Part shown: in pieces, positions 51,933 through 61,734 of the stretch
How positions within the stretch are numbered: the first letter of the stretch is position 1
How the letters are laid out: the number at the start of each line of letters is the position of its first letter
Source: CAYPTY01 sp964413935
Lineage (GTDB): Bacteria; Bacteroidota; Rhodothermia; Balneolales; Balneolaceae
Assembly (NCBI GenBank): GCA_964413935.1
Contig: CAYPTY010000001.1
Coordinates: forward strand, 62,001-126,000
Length of the DNA stretch: 64,000 nucleotides
Direction: 5' to 3'
The notes under the pieces: generated by a model
Seen by the model: the letters and a program-made list of their open reading frames with translations, nothing else
The model's database searches: none
What the model was told of the DNA's origin: nothing
Made by a program: the position numbers and the translations under genes

Positions 51933-52729
51933 GTTGTTTTCTTTTCGAAAATGTAAGAGAAGTTTCCTTTACTTATGTAATAAGAAAGGCGGTGAAAAAG
52001 TGAGCGATATTTCAACCATTTCGACTTTTTCAAACCAAATTTTGCATTTATTGACTTATGATTTTCAGCCAATATTTTTAACCATTTTTCATCTGAAGTC
52101 TTTGTACCTGAGTAGTATCTCTGTTCACCCCAGAATTCAGGAAAGTGCTTCATATTTAATTTATGCACACCCAATCTGACAAAAAATTCATAATCCATCG
52201 CAAATTGGATAGTTTCATCCAGATAGCCAATTTTTTCAAAGATGTCTCTTTTCCAAAATGCGCTTTGATTGCACATGACCATCTTATCATTTGCAAATGT
52301 ATATAATCGGTAGGGAACATATCTTTGACTATGCAAAAAGTTACCATCTTCATCTATATGATGTTTATCTGCATATAATACATCTACGTTTGGATATCTA
52401 TTATAATACTCAGCTACTTTTTCAAACGCCCCCGGCAAATAGGTATCATCTGAGTTCATCCAAGCTACAAGATCACCAGTTGCCTTTTGAAATCCTTTGT
52501 TAATAGCATGGGTTTGTCCTTCATCTTTTTCAGAAACCCAATAAGCTAATTGATCACTATACTTTTTAATGATCTCCTTCGATCCATCATTGGATCCTCC
52601 ATCAATAACAATATACTCCAGATTCTCATAATTCTGATCCAGAACTGATCTCATTGTCGCCTCTAAGAATTGAACCTGATTGAAAGATGGGGTAATGATG
52701 GAAATTTTTGGTTTAGCGCTTACGCCCAT
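51929..52729 (-). CDS. Family 2 glycosyltransferase
   Basis: The 266-residue protein has the soluble GT2 form: ISIITPSFNQVQFLEATMRS, VIDGGSNDGSKEII, WMNSDDTYLPGAFEKV with the Asp-Asp donor motif, and FAMDYEFFVRLG carrying the catalytic acid. It resembles rhamnosyl- or galactosyl-type transferases of repeat-unit assembly, but the donor is unknown. It overlaps the upstream sulfotransferase by 17 bp and the epimerase by 4 bp. Confidence 0.85.
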   Translation of the reverse strand: MGVSAKPKISIITPSFNQVQFLEATMRSVLDQNYENLEYIVIDGGSNDGSKEIIKKYSDQLAYWVSEKDEGQTHAINKGFQKATGDLVAWMNSDDTYLPGAFEKVAEYYNRYPNVDVLYADKHHIDEDGNFLHSQRYVPYRLYTFANDKMVMCNQSAFWKRDIFEKIGYLDETIQFAMDYEFFVRLGVHKLNMKHFPEFWGEQRYYSGTKTSDEKWLKILAENHKSINAKFGLKKSKWLKYRSLFHRLSYYISKGNFSYIFEKKTT

Positions 52730-53669
52730 AGTAATAATTGATGAATGACTTATTGTTTCCTACAAGATTGATGAATAGTCTGAACATTGAAGCTTTTATA
52801 CTAAGGAAAACTCTTCTAAAAAGACTTATGCTGTTCTTATCGATAAAATATTTTTCATAACCCAATTCAGACATCTGCTCAGACAGTACTTTCTCAAGAA
52901 GATAACCCTGTTCTGCATTCAATTCCTGTTTCCACTTTGTAATTTTTGATGTATCAAATCCATTCATTGTGTCATTAAATGAAGAATTAATGACTTGAAT
53001 ATCCAGCATTGCTTCCTCCATTTCCAAACCAACAAACTGCGAGAGGTGTTTCAGTGTCTCTTCAGGGTTGGACAATAATTCTTCATACCTAACAACTGTT
53101 GTTTGCAGATCATTACGAGCTTGATACTTATCAGCGTAATAAAAACTTGAGTACCATCTGTATAGTACTTTCAGAATATTGAATTTTCTATCCGGCCCTT
53201 TTTTGACAAGCTTATTTAACTCCGATAAAGCTATAGCCCTTGGATCTCTATGTATTGTGATGAATTTAGAATCCTCGATAGTTTTATTAATCTCATCAAC
53301 GAAATAAATGTGAGGTGGTGTTTTTTCGCCAACAAACTCAGATTCAGTAATCCTAGAGAAAGCCTCGAGTAGTAATTTCAGGAATTCTTCCGATGTATTT
53401 ATATATTCCGGTAATTCTATTTCTTCTTGCAGCTGAACTAAAAGTTCTGCGTTATCATCTAAGGTCCATCCAGAGTTTTGCTTAGGCAGTCTTTTGAAAA
53501 AGTATTCTGCTACTTCACTTCCCTTTTTTGCCCCATTCTTCAAAAAAGAATTAAGTATTAAAAAGACATGCGTCTCAAAAAGAATGCTTACTCTACTATG
53601 CCTGGTTAGTATGGATCTAAGCAGTGTAGTACCTGATCTTTGACAACCATTTATAAAAATCGAACTCAT
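52713..53669 (-). CDS. Sulfotransferase A (PAPS-dependent)
   Basis: The 318-residue protein has the PAPS 5'-phosphosulfate loop GCQRSGTTLLRS at residues 8-19 and the 3'-phosphate motif IHRDPRAIALSE at 139-150, with EKTPPH at 115-120. These are the two standard cofactor sites of the sulfotransferase fold. The protein is soluble and would act on the glycan or its lipid-linked repeat in the cytosol. It lies 2 bp after the Wzy-like gene and overlaps the GT2 gene. The acceptor position is unknown. Confidence 0.85.
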   Translation of the reverse strand: MSSIFINGCQRSGTTLLRSILTRHSRVSILFETHVFLILNSFLKNGAKKGSEVAEYFFKRLPKQNSGWTLDDNAELLVQLQEEIELPEYINTSEEFLKLLLEAFSRITESEFVGEKTPPHIYFVDEINKTIEDSKFITIHRDPRAIALSELNKLVKKGPDRKFNILKVLYRWYSSFYYADKYQARNDLQTTVVRYEELLSNPEETLKHLSQFVGLEMEEAMLDIQVINSSFNDTMNGFDTSKITKWKQELNAEQGYLLEKVLSEQMSELGYEKYFIDKNSISLFRRVFLSIKASMFRLFINLVGNNKSFINYYYGRKR

Positions 53670-53671
53670 AT

Positions 53672-54880
53672 TTAATCGCTTTTCTTGAATGTTAAAGTGT
53701 AGTTTGCCATCACGAGCAGGAAGAAAGTTAGTGCTTTATCATACAATGGCTGTGAAAGTAGGAGTGTAAGAAATAATCCAAGAGTAATTACAAGGTATTT
53801 ACTCTTGTTAATAGTAAGTGCAGTCATTACATATAGATGCGGAATTAGTACAATGAGTGTACCAACAATACCTAACCTGGCTATGGCACCTAAAAAGTTA
53901 ATACCTATTGATTCCGCATCATAAACCTTGGAATAGGCTCCAATACCAAAAAGCAGATTCTCAGATAGTAATTTTAAGGATGTAGTTGTTGCCTCTAATC
54001 TTACCTGTCCCGAATTGGAACTAAGTTTTGAACCCAAACCAAATTTTACATCCAAACTGAGGTAGATAATAAATACTATAGAGATAAATGTGAGGATACC
54101 AGCTCCCACTATGATGTTCTTTAGGTTGTACTTTTGTGCAAATACATAGTAATAGAGCAAGCATGCTAAGAATGATGCAAAACCTGCAGTCGAAGTTGTG
54201 AACAATAGTGTTATTACTAATACTACCTTCTTCAGTACTTTCCTTTTGGCATCAACAAAATCAACTGAAAAATAGGCTAGAATAACAACAATCTGGAATA
54301 ATCCAGGTTCCCTGTACATACCAATTGCACGCGGAACAATTAACTCAAGTATACTTGTACCAGCTCTATAGAATATCGAAAATGGATAATCTATACTAAA
54401 CTTTAAATATGGATCTATCTCAGGAATAATAAATTCATAGTACGTTATATCAACGCTGAATAATGTAATTAGTGATATAGTATAGGATATGATATAACTT
54501 ATTGAAAATACTAAAATAACATTTAATATAGTTTTTAAAGCCAAATTCCATTTTATATCATCAATTACTAAAACAGGTAAAAATCCCAGTGTTGCAAAAA
54601 TTATATTTGAAATAGATGATTTATATGAACTATTGCTGAGAAATGCTGTCTGTACAAATATATACATTATAAATAGAATATAAAATACAACTATAATTCT
54701 ATTTTCTTTTGGGATTATAATCTTCTTTTTTAGAAGAATTATACCTGTCATTAGGAATAGAGCCAATGCAATGAGTTCACGCGGAAAAACATGCCCCAAT
54801 AATGATGGACGAATGTTTAAAATGATCAGAACATAGCCTGCGAAAAATATACTCTCTATTTTCTGCTTACTTATAACCAA
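53672..54880 (-). CDS. O-antigen ligase/Wzy-like polymerase
   Basis: The 402-residue protein has eleven to twelve helices, a long periplasmic loop between helices (including PEIDPYLKFSIDYPFSI), and no cofactor motif. The middle has RAIGMYREPGLFQ, where Arg and Glu recall the E-P-x-x-x motif of Wzy_C ligases, and FGIGAYSKVYDAES. This suits the polymerase of a Wzx/Wzy pathway that joins repeat units at the outer face of the inner membrane. It is placed among the sulfotransferases, and its base composition is very AT-rich (a hand count of the line from 54541 gives 17 G or C in 60). Confidence 0.75.
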   Translation of the reverse strand: MVISKQKIESIFFAGYVLIILNIRPSLLGHVFPRELIALALFLMTGIILLKKKIIIPKENRIIVVFYILFIMYIFVQTAFLSNSSYKSSISNIIFATLGFLPVLVIDDIKWNLALKTILNVILVFSISYIISYTISLITLFSVDITYYEFIIPEIDPYLKFSIDYPFSIFYRAGTSILELIVPRAIGMYREPGLFQIVVILAYFSVDFVDAKRKVLKKVVLVITLLFTTSTAGFASFLACLLYYYVFAQKYNLKNIIVGAGILTFISIVFIIYLSLDVKFGLGSKLSSNSGQVRLEATTTSLKLLSENLLFGIGAYSKVYDAESIGINFLGAIARLGIVGTLIVLIPHLYVMTALTINKSKYLVITLGLFLTLLLSQPLYDKALTFFLLVMANYTLTFKKSD

Positions 54881-55733
54881 ATTGACCCAATAATGGACTG
54901 GAGATTTCTTTTATTCTGTTTATATCTTCTTCTTTCATATAAGCTTTCCAGGCATCAATCAGGTGCTTACTATCTCTCTTTAGATGATGTGTTTTATTTT
55001 TAGGAGCGTTCACCGGATTCGATTCTCCTGTGAAAGATTCAATAGCCTGAGCTACTTCATCATTCCATTCCAAGCCAACAGCATCATAGAGCTTATTAAA
55101 CTCTACTAGTGGCTCTCTAGACAAATCTTCATGTCTTACAACAGTTATACTGCTGTCTTCTGTATAATACTTACTTAGAATTGTGTTTATACACTTCCAG
55201 CAAAATGCCCCGTTCTCAACGATATCATCTACATTGATATTCTTGAATTCTTCATAGAAAAAAGGAAGGTGTTCTTCGATTAGTTGAGGTTGAGCTATTA
55301 AATCTTCAAATGGAAATACCCAGTTCTTCCTTTTCAAACTGTTTACGATTGCACAAGGGTGTCTAAGTAGCACAATCGGTTCCACATCAAAGTTATCCAA
55401 TATCCATCTTAATGACGCAGAGCTAAGTGGGTCTTTAATGATTGCACGTTTACCACGCAACCATGGAAGCCAATATTTGAATGATTTTTTAGGAAATAAT
55501 TTTCTATGATTTTTAGTTAAAATTACATTATAGGCTTTTTTAGCTTTTTCCTGATCTAGTAGTGGTGCATAGGTATACCATTTTGTAGCAAGGCCATTAA
55601 GTCGATATGACCAAGGCTCAGCATTAAATGGCTCTTCTACCAAAGTACATTGATCCATTACAGAAAGCATATTAGCCAGCCATGTTGTGCCTGACCTGTG
55701 AACCCCACATATTAGTATTGGTTTGTTCCCCAT
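54867..55733 (-). CDS. Sulfotransferase B (PAPS-dependent)
   Basis: The 288-residue protein has the PAPS loop GVHRSGTTWLANML at residues 10-23 and LLRHPCAIVNSLKR at 122-135. It differs strongly from the other two sulfotransferases outside these sites, with an aromatic-rich acceptor region (WSYRLNGLATKWYTY) that may bind a carbohydrate. It is coupled to sulfotransferase C by a one-base overlap and to the Wzy-like gene by 14 bp. Confidence 0.85.
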   Translation of the reverse strand: MGNKPILICGVHRSGTTWLANMLSVMDQCTLVEEPFNAEPWSYRLNGLATKWYTYAPLLDQEKAKKAYNVILTKNHRKLFPKKSFKYWLPWLRGKRAIIKDPLSSASLRWILDNFDVEPIVLLRHPCAIVNSLKRKNWVFPFEDLIAQPQLIEEHLPFFYEEFKNINVDDIVENGAFCWKCINTILSKYYTEDSSITVVRHEDLSREPLVEFNKLYDAVGLEWNDEVAQAIESFTGESNPVNAPKNKTHHLKRDSKHLIDAWKAYMKEEDINRIKEISSPLLGQFGYK

Positions 55734-56710
55734 CAGCTATACCTCTGAAAATCTGTTTTGTTTATCAATCTATCTTCAAGTTTAACCCGTACAGATTGAT
55801 AGTCGAAGTAACGAATCAATTTTGTTATGAAGGATTGCATTCTTGAACCTGCATCATACTTGAAATTGCTTACCTGAACTTCATTGATCTGACTAATTAG
55901 TTCATCTGCATCATAGCCCATTGTCTTAAGGTTTTTTACACCAATATTTCTAATAAATTTTCTAAGATATTTTTTCCTGTATTTACTCTTGATTACTTTC
56001 CTAATCTTATTTGTATTTTTTGTATGAATTTCATCATACTTGTACTGACCAGTAGGATCACCTTTGTTTCCCTTTAATTCAGTATTACTAAACTGTTCAA
56101 TTAAGTCGTCAGTGTATTCTATATCTAGGTACCTGCAAATTTCACTGAGTGTAGCATTTGGATCAGAAATAAGATTTTCATAATTGACCCTAAGGGATTT
56201 GTCTTTAATCAGTTCATATCCTTCAGCCAACATTTTTGGACCTTTATTAATATCCACATAGTTTCTACCAAGATTTAATGAATTATTAGTCCAGGTGAGA
56301 AGAATACTACTAATAACATCTAAAGGATTTCTAAATAGGAATATGAACTTGGCATGAGGAAAAGCTTTTGCTATCTCATCAATGATCAGATAATATCGCG
56401 GGGTTTTATCAATGAAATAAACTGATTTGCCATCAGAAAGTTTTTCATAATATTTAGTAGCCCCTTCACCAATCGATTCTAAGTAATCAAGCTCGCCATT
56501 TGGAAGCAACTCGATATTATCGGTTATCGCATTAAATGTGGAGCGATGACTATACTCAGAAATTTGACCATACTTCTTTCTAGAATACATCATCGGTAGT
56601 AAGAACCATGATTCAGGAGCTGTTGAGATATCTCCGTGCGCAGCAAGTATTCTTTGAAGTAATGTAGAACCAGCCCTGGGTAATGAGAATATAAATAGCG
56701 GTTTTATCAC
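55733..56710 (-). CDS. Sulfotransferase C (PAPS-dependent)
   Basis: The 325-residue protein has the PAPS loop SLPRAGSTLLQRIL at residues 9-22, DKTPRYYLIIDEI at 101-113 and FLFRNPLDVISSIL at 124-137. The C-terminal part carries many Lys and Arg residues (IRKVIKSKYRKKYLRK), which may help bind an anionic chain. It follows wzx with an ATGA overlap. Its preferred acceptor position is unknown. Confidence 0.85.
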   Translation of the reverse strand: MIKPLFIFSLPRAGSTLLQRILAAHGDISTAPESWFLLPMMYSRKKYGQISEYSHRSTFNAITDNIELLPNGELDYLESIGEGATKYYEKLSDGKSVYFIDKTPRYYLIIDEIAKAFPHAKFIFLFRNPLDVISSILLTWTNNSLNLGRNYVDINKGPKMLAEGYELIKDKSLRVNYENLISDPNATLSEICRYLDIEYTDDLIEQFSNTELKGNKGDPTGQYKYDEIHTKNTNKIRKVIKSKYRKKYLRKFIRNIGVKNLKTMGYDADELISQINEVQVSNFKYDAGSRMQSFITKLIRYFDYQSVRVKLEDRLINKTDFQRYS

Positions 56711-58242
56711 TTTAGCTGTCTATAGAATTTATTTTTTGATTTGTGAATAATCGTAGAAAAATACCTGAATTCCAGCTCTGACAATCTGTTGTATACAACA
56801 AAAAAGTATAGTGCAAGGATAATGAGGAATGTAATGCACTTGATCAGAAAGTTATACTCATTAATATAAAATAAATAATATGAAGGAGTTGATATTAATA
56901 GTATCAGCAGGAATATCTCACCAAGCCACTTAAAATTCAGTTTTAGTTTTAGAAAATAAGTTACTTCCACCAGCCTAAGTAAATGGATACCAATAAGACT
57001 AACTACTGTTGCTGTAGCAGCTCCATTCATACCATACTTAGGAATTAAGATCAAATTCAAAATGGTATTACTCACAAGCATAATAAGACCATTAAACATA
57101 TCAATGTTTTGATAGCTGGTCATCTTAAGTACTAATCCAACAGGTCCCGTTGCGGCATTTATCAACTGACCAAATGACAAAATCAGCAGAACAAGGAATC
57201 CTGCGATGTATGCTTCACCAACTATGGATAGTAAGTCTTTTGAAAAAATAATGATTACGATGAATACTGGCGTGGTTAGGGTAATTATCCATTTACTAAG
57301 TAGTTCAAAGTACTTTGAAAGCTTGTTTAGGTTCTTTTTGGCATACAATTCAACAATTACAGGGGCAAAAAATGTCATCATTGAACCAATGAAGAATACC
57401 ATTATTTCAGAGGTTCGAGATGAGATATTGTAGATCCCTACAATATCTGATTCAACAAAATAACCGAGCATTAGAACGTCTAACCTATTCATTATGATAT
57501 AGCTCATTCCTGTAAGAAATGTGGGTATTGAATAGATCAATATTGGTCCAGGTATCAGTTTTTTGATTTTATTATCAAATATTGGAAGACCAGCAGTTTT
57601 TAGAAGTAGGATCGATATCAACAGAGCAAAGCCATTGGCAATTAGTATTGACTGATAGATATCCAGAATCTCACCTGAAGATAGAATAACTAATAAAACA
57701 GCAACAATATTAACTACTGGTACCAATACTTTTTCCACGGATATTTTCAGATCTATTCGCTTCATAGCCAGTAAATAGCTGGTGAAACTAAGTACCATTA
57801 TATTCACCGGGATCAGGAATGCTGATATTTTTAGAAGTTCAACTAAAGCTGAATTGGAATAGATATTTACGGCAATCAACTCGGGATAAAACGTAAAAAA
57901 AAGACCAACTACTGCAATAATTACAATGTTGATCAGTAAAGTAGTTACGAATATGTCAATTACAGTATGCTTTTTGTCACCATGTATTGATTCACCAACA
58001 AATTTTACGATCCCTTGAGGAAGACCTAGTGCTCCGAACTTTTGACCAATTGTATTAATACTATTTACAATTGAGTAAATGCCATAGACACCAGCCCCAA
58101 GATATCTGGCAAGAATAATATTCGTTAAAAACTTAAGTACGTTGAATATTACTGAACCAAAAATACCGATGATACTTCCGCTAAATAATGAACTGTATCT
58201 CTTTTCATTTATTCTGATGAAGCAGTCAATGCGGCAGTTCAT
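56707..58242 (-). CDS. wzx: Wzx-type oligosaccharide flippase
   Basis: The 511-residue protein has twelve to fourteen helices of the MATE/MOP polysaccharide transporter type. The first helix region SGSIIGIFGSVIFNVLKFLTNIILARYLG (in part) and the pattern VYGIYSIVNSINTIGQKFGALGLPQGIVKF (in part) are typical. It would flip the undecaprenyl-linked repeat unit to the periplasmic face. The ATG at 58242 overlaps the wzz stop by 4 bp; the first twenty residues are unusual in having two Cys and may be partly dispensable. Confidence 0.88.
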   Translation of the reverse strand: MNCRIDCFIRINEKRYSSLFSGSIIGIFGSVIFNVLKFLTNIILARYLGAGVYGIYSIVNSINTIGQKFGALGLPQGIVKFVGESIHGDKKHTVIDIFVTTLLINIVIIAVVGLFFTFYPELIAVNIYSNSALVELLKISAFLIPVNIMVLSFTSYLLAMKRIDLKISVEKVLVPVVNIVAVLLVILSSGEILDIYQSILIANGFALLISILLLKTAGLPIFDNKIKKLIPGPILIYSIPTFLTGMSYIIMNRLDVLMLGYFVESDIVGIYNISSRTSEIMVFFIGSMMTFFAPVIVELYAKKNLNKLSKYFELLSKWIITLTTPVFIVIIIFSKDLLSIVGEAYIAGFLVLLILSFGQLINAATGPVGLVLKMTSYQNIDMFNGLIMLVSNTILNLILIPKYGMNGAATATVVSLIGIHLLRLVEVTYFLKLKLNFKWLGEIFLLILLISTPSYYLFYINEYNFLIKCITFLIILALYFFVVYNRLSELEFRYFSTIIHKSKNKFYRQLK

Positions 58243-59396
58243 TTATTCCCTGAGAGAAAAAATTGAATAATTAGGTGAATAATTTTTAAAGTGAAAGCAA
58301 AAAAGGTAACTGCTATTAATATGACCATACCACTTATTGTATCCTCAACAGGTACTTGAACAGGTTGTAGAACCTTAAATATTGGTGTTTCTTCTTGAAC
58401 TTTCAATTTAGACTGCTCATACTGTTGACTGAGCGTATTGTATATATTGAATGCTAAGTCATATTCACGTCTTAAAATCTCTTCTTCTGTTTTTGCCTTT
58501 TCAGTTAATGCACCCTGGTTACTATCTCGGAATTCTGCCAATTTCAGTTGTGCACTCTGGAATCTAGTCTTTGCATCAATTAATTGTTCTTCAACAAACT
58601 CCAAATCCAACATAACCTTTTCGGTTCTGTATTCAGTCAAATAATTAGTTAGTTGATTTACTGTATATTCTGCAACAGCTGCAGATAAATAGGGATTAGG
58701 CATCTCTGCTCTAACACTTATAACACCGGTCTCTTCATCAAGTACAGATACAACTCTACTTCGGAGTTCATATATGACATTCATCTGATCTTTTGAGATA
58801 TTAATAAATGACTTATTAGCAATATAATCTGGTGTTTCAAGTTCATTTACACCAAATATTTCATTCTTTATTGCGAATGGAAGGTTAAATATCCACTTAA
58901 GAGTAGATTCAATAAATCCAGAACTATGGATTTCAAAGAAGTAATCATAAAGCGGGGCAGTTGTATCGTAATCGGGATAATAAAACTCTTCTTCCATCAG
59001 TGAAATCATCAATGGTAAACTTTCAACAATCTTTGGATACAATTCAACTCTTATTGCATTACTATTAGAAGTATATGAACCTCCTGATAATCCAATTAAA
59101 CCTCCATATTGCTCAAGTAAACCGGCTGCTGCTCCCTGACTTTCAACACTATATTCAGGCATTAGCGTAGCTGTTGCCCTATACTCCTTTGGCATGGTTA
59201 AGGCGATAATTAATCCAAAAATGACACCAATTGCTGAGTATCTGATAATTGATACACGCTGCGACCAGAAAAAACTTAGAAGTTCAAAAAGATCAATATC
59301 CTGTGACTCATTATTCGAGTTATCAGCAACGATATCTGAAATGTTCTTCAGTCCGGCATCCCCTCTTTGATCATGACTGTCGTGCTCATTCACCAT
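58239..59396 (-). CDS. wzz: Wzz-type chain length regulator
   Basis: The 385-residue protein has an N-terminal cytosolic part with Asp/Asn/Ser-rich sequence, a helix (about 50-70), a periplasmic domain with YRATATLMP, a coiled-coil stretch (about 245-335) and a second helix near the C-terminus preceded by LQPVQVPVEDT, the Pro-rich motif of Wzz. There is no tyrosine kinase domain. It sets chain length with the Wzy-like protein. It is the first glycan gene after cysN, with a 42-bp gap. Confidence 0.87.
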   Translation of the reverse strand: MVNEHDSHDQRGDAGLKNISDIVADNSNNESQDIDLFELLSFFWSQRVSIIRYSAIGVIFGLIIALTMPKEYRATATLMPEYSVESQGAAAGLLEQYGGLIGLSGGSYTSNSNAIRVELYPKIVESLPLMISLMEEEFYYPDYDTTAPLYDYFFEIHSSGFIESTLKWIFNLPFAIKNEIFGVNELETPDYIANKSFINISKDQMNVIYELRSRVVSVLDEETGVISVRAEMPNPYLSAAVAEYTVNQLTNYLTEYRTEKVMLDLEFVEEQLIDAKTRFQSAQLKLAEFRDSNQGALTEKAKTEEEILRREYDLAFNIYNTLSQQYEQSKLKVQEETPIFKVLQPVQVPVEDTISGMVILIAVTFFAFTLKIIHLIIQFFLSGNK

Positions 59397-59438
59397 GCTT
59401 ACATATATAGAATTTTAAATTAGGTGCTGATTCTTTTT

Positions 59439-60728
59439 CTAGAGTATCATTCCAGCCCCAACCGTATTATTCGTGAATTCATCAATGATGATTACTGATC
59501 CGGTTGTGCGGTTTCGTTGGTAATTATCGTAAAATAGTGGCTCAGTAGTTCTTAGTGAAATTCTGCCGATGTCATTTAAGCTGATCTCTTTATCCCCTTC
59601 CACTTTATGAAGCGTATTGATATCCACTTTGTACTTCACATCTTTGATAATACATCTCAAATCTTTTGAGGTGTGTCGAAGGCTGTACTTACCGTTCAGT
59701 TGAAGTTTATCCTGACTCAACCAGCAAACCATCATCTCCAAATCCTGTCCGGTTTGTGGTTGGTTATCCACTTTGGCGATCATATCACCACGACTGATGT
59801 CAATTTCGTCTTCGAGCACCATAGATACACTTATAGGCTGAAAGGCTTCATCCACAAGCTCATCAGCATTGTGAATGGCTTTTATTTTGGAGGTAAAACC
59901 GGAAGGCAACGCAATGATTTCATCACCCGGTTTGAAAATACCACCCGCTACTCGCCCACCAAAGGCTCTGTGATCTCTATGCTCTTCAGACTGTGGGCGG
60001 ATAACCCACTGAACCGGGAATCTGGAATCAACGTGGTTGTAATCAGATGTGATCTGAACATTTTCAAGCGTATACAAAAGCGTGGCCCCTTTATACCAGT
60101 CCATCTTCTCGGATTTATCAACCACATTATCCCCATAAAGAGCTGAAATAGGAATGTAGTGGATATCCGGTACGTCCAGTTTGGATGAGAAGTCGGTATA
60201 ATCCTTGACTATCTTATTAAAAACCTCTTCATCGTAATCCACCAAATCCATTTTGTTCACACACAACACAATGTGACGGATACCCAGCAATGATGCTATA
60301 AAAGAATGCCGGCAGGTTTGCTCGATAACCCCTTTTCTTGCATCTACCAAAATAATTGCAAGGTTTGCGGTAGAAGCACCGGTAACCATGTTTCGGGTAT
60401 ATTGCACATGACCTGGGGTATCCGCAATGATAAATTTTCTTTTAGGAGTCGAAAAATATCTGTATGCAACATCTATGGTGATTCCCTGCTCACGCTCAGC
60501 AGAAAGCCCGTCTGTTAACAATGCCAGATTGGTATAATCATCACCCTTTTTCCTCGATGATTCTTCTATGGCTTCCATCTGGTCTTCAAAGATGGATTTT
60601 GAATCGTATAAAAGCCTTCCTATTAGTGTACTCTTGCCATCGTCTACGGATCCTGCTGTTGTAAAACGCAGAAGATCCATGTTCAGATAGGCTTGTGAAT
60701 CAATGGCTTCATTATCGTATTGAGACAT
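59439..60728 (-). CDS. cysN: Sulfate adenylyltransferase subunit 1 (GTPase)
   Basis: The 429-residue protein has the GTPase motifs GSVDDGKST at 26-34, DTPGHVQYTRNM and NKMDLVDYD, then the EF-Tu-like beta-barrel domains. CysN hydrolyses GTP to drive CysD in forming adenosine 5'-phosphosulfate (APS) from sulfate and ATP. It is shorter than the Escherichia coli protein at the C-terminus but complete for the domain set. The stop is 42 bp from wzz and its start 56 bp from cysD. Confidence 0.94.
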   Translation of the reverse strand: MSQYDNEAIDSQAYLNMDLLRFTTAGSVDDGKSTLIGRLLYDSKSIFEDQMEAIEESSRKKGDDYTNLALLTDGLSAEREQGITIDVAYRYFSTPKRKFIIADTPGHVQYTRNMVTGASTANLAIILVDARKGVIEQTCRHSFIASLLGIRHIVLCVNKMDLVDYDEEVFNKIVKDYTDFSSKLDVPDIHYIPISALYGDNVVDKSEKMDWYKGATLLYTLENVQITSDYNHVDSRFPVQWVIRPQSEEHRDHRAFGGRVAGGIFKPGDEIIALPSGFTSKIKAIHNADELVDEAFQPISVSMVLEDEIDISRGDMIAKVDNQPQTGQDLEMMVCWLSQDKLQLNGKYSLRHTSKDLRCIIKDVKYKVDINTLHKVEGDKEISLNDIGRISLRTTEPLFYDNYQRNRTTGSVIIIDEFTNNTVGAGMIL

Positions 60729-60730
60729 AA

Positions 60731-60757
60731 AATTTGAATTATGAATTTTGAATTATA
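60731..60757. repeat. Short direct repeats in the cysD-cysN spacer
   Basis: The units TTTGAATTATGAA and TTTTGAATTATAAA lie back to back. A similar pattern made of TTTGGAATTTGGAG occurs at 62266-62297. Both are AT-rich and noncoding. Confidence 0.5.
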
Positions 60758-60784
60758 AAATCTTGGAGATCCTAATTCAATATT

Positions 60785-61690
60785 CTAGAAATATCCTTGT
60801 TTTTTGCGTTCTTCCATGGCGGCTTCCGAGCGCTTATCGTCCGCCCTGCCCCCTCTTTCTGTGATCCTGGCTGCAGCTACCTCCTGAATAATATCATCCA
60901 GCGTGGAAGCTTCTGAAACTACAGCACCGGTACAGGTAATGTCACCGATGGTTCTGAAACGGATTACTTTTTCTTCAATGACCTCGTCATCAAAATTTTG
61001 AATGAATTCAGATTCTGCCAGATAAACTCCGTCGCGTTCAAAAACCCTTCTTTTATGGGAGTAATAAAGTTCAGGAATAGCCACATCTTCAGCCTTGATA
61101 TACTGCCATACATCCATTTCCGTCCAGTTACTCAATGGAAATACCCTGAAATGCTCGCCCATATTTTTCTTACCATTGAACAGATTCCAGAGTTCTGGAC
61201 GCTGATTTTTCGGATCCCACTGACCAAATTCATCCCGATGTGAGAAAAATCTTTCCTTTGCTCTGGCTTTTTCTTCATCCCTTCTGGCACCGCCGAAGGC
61301 TGCATCAAACTTATACTTTTCGATAGCATCGAGCAGCGTGGTAGTCTGCAGTCCATTTCTACTGGCACGAGGCCCGGTTTCTTCCCTGACCCTTCCTTTA
61401 TCGATGGACTCCTGAACAGATGCCACGATCATCTCTATCCCAAGCTCATTAGTAAGCCAGTCACGAAATTCTATGGTTTCGTTAAAATTATGCCCGGTGT
61501 CAATGTGCATAAAAGGAAAAGGAATCCTTGCAGGCCAGAATGCTTTCTTCGCAAGATGCGCCATCACGATGGAATCTTTCCCACCTGAAAAAAGTAATAC
61601 CGGTTTTTCAAACTGGGCAGCCACTTCTCTCATGATAAAAATAGCTTCGGCTTCCAGTTGCCTGATGTGTGTAAGTCTGTATGATTTCAT
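60785..61690 (-). CDS. cysD: Sulfate adenylyltransferase subunit 2
   Basis: The 301-residue protein has the PP-loop motif FSGGKDSIVM (SGGKDS at 35-40), FMHIDTGHNFNET, GARRDEEKARAKER and the C-terminal RAERGGR-like block ITERGGRADDKRSEAAME. It is the catalytic half of the ATP sulfurylase pair with CysN. No CysH, CysI or CysJ gene follows, so the APS made here is directed to PAPS by the neighbouring kinase. Confidence 0.95.
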   Translation of the reverse strand: MKSYRLTHIRQLEAEAIFIMREVAAQFEKPVLLFSGGKDSIVMAHLAKKAFWPARIPFPFMHIDTGHNFNETIEFRDWLTNELGIEMIVASVQESIDKGRVREETGPRASRNGLQTTTLLDAIEKYKFDAAFGGARRDEEKARAKERFFSHRDEFGQWDPKNQRPELWNLFNGKKNMGEHFRVFPLSNWTEMDVWQYIKAEDVAIPELYYSHKRRVFERDGVYLAESEFIQNFDDEVIEEKVIRFRTIGDITCTGAVVSEASTLDDIIQEVAAARITERGGRADDKRSEAAMEERKKQGYF

Positions 61691-61734
61691 ATTCTTCTTT
61701 TGATAAGCTTAATTATACGGATATCAAAGATACT

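Noticed and set aside
48678..52729. Heparosan or chondroitin synthase
   Set aside because: The glycosyltransferases here are single-domain GT2 and GT4 enzymes. I see no KfiA, KfiC or two-domain KfoC/PmHS-like synthase, so the backbone cannot be called heparosan or chondroitin.
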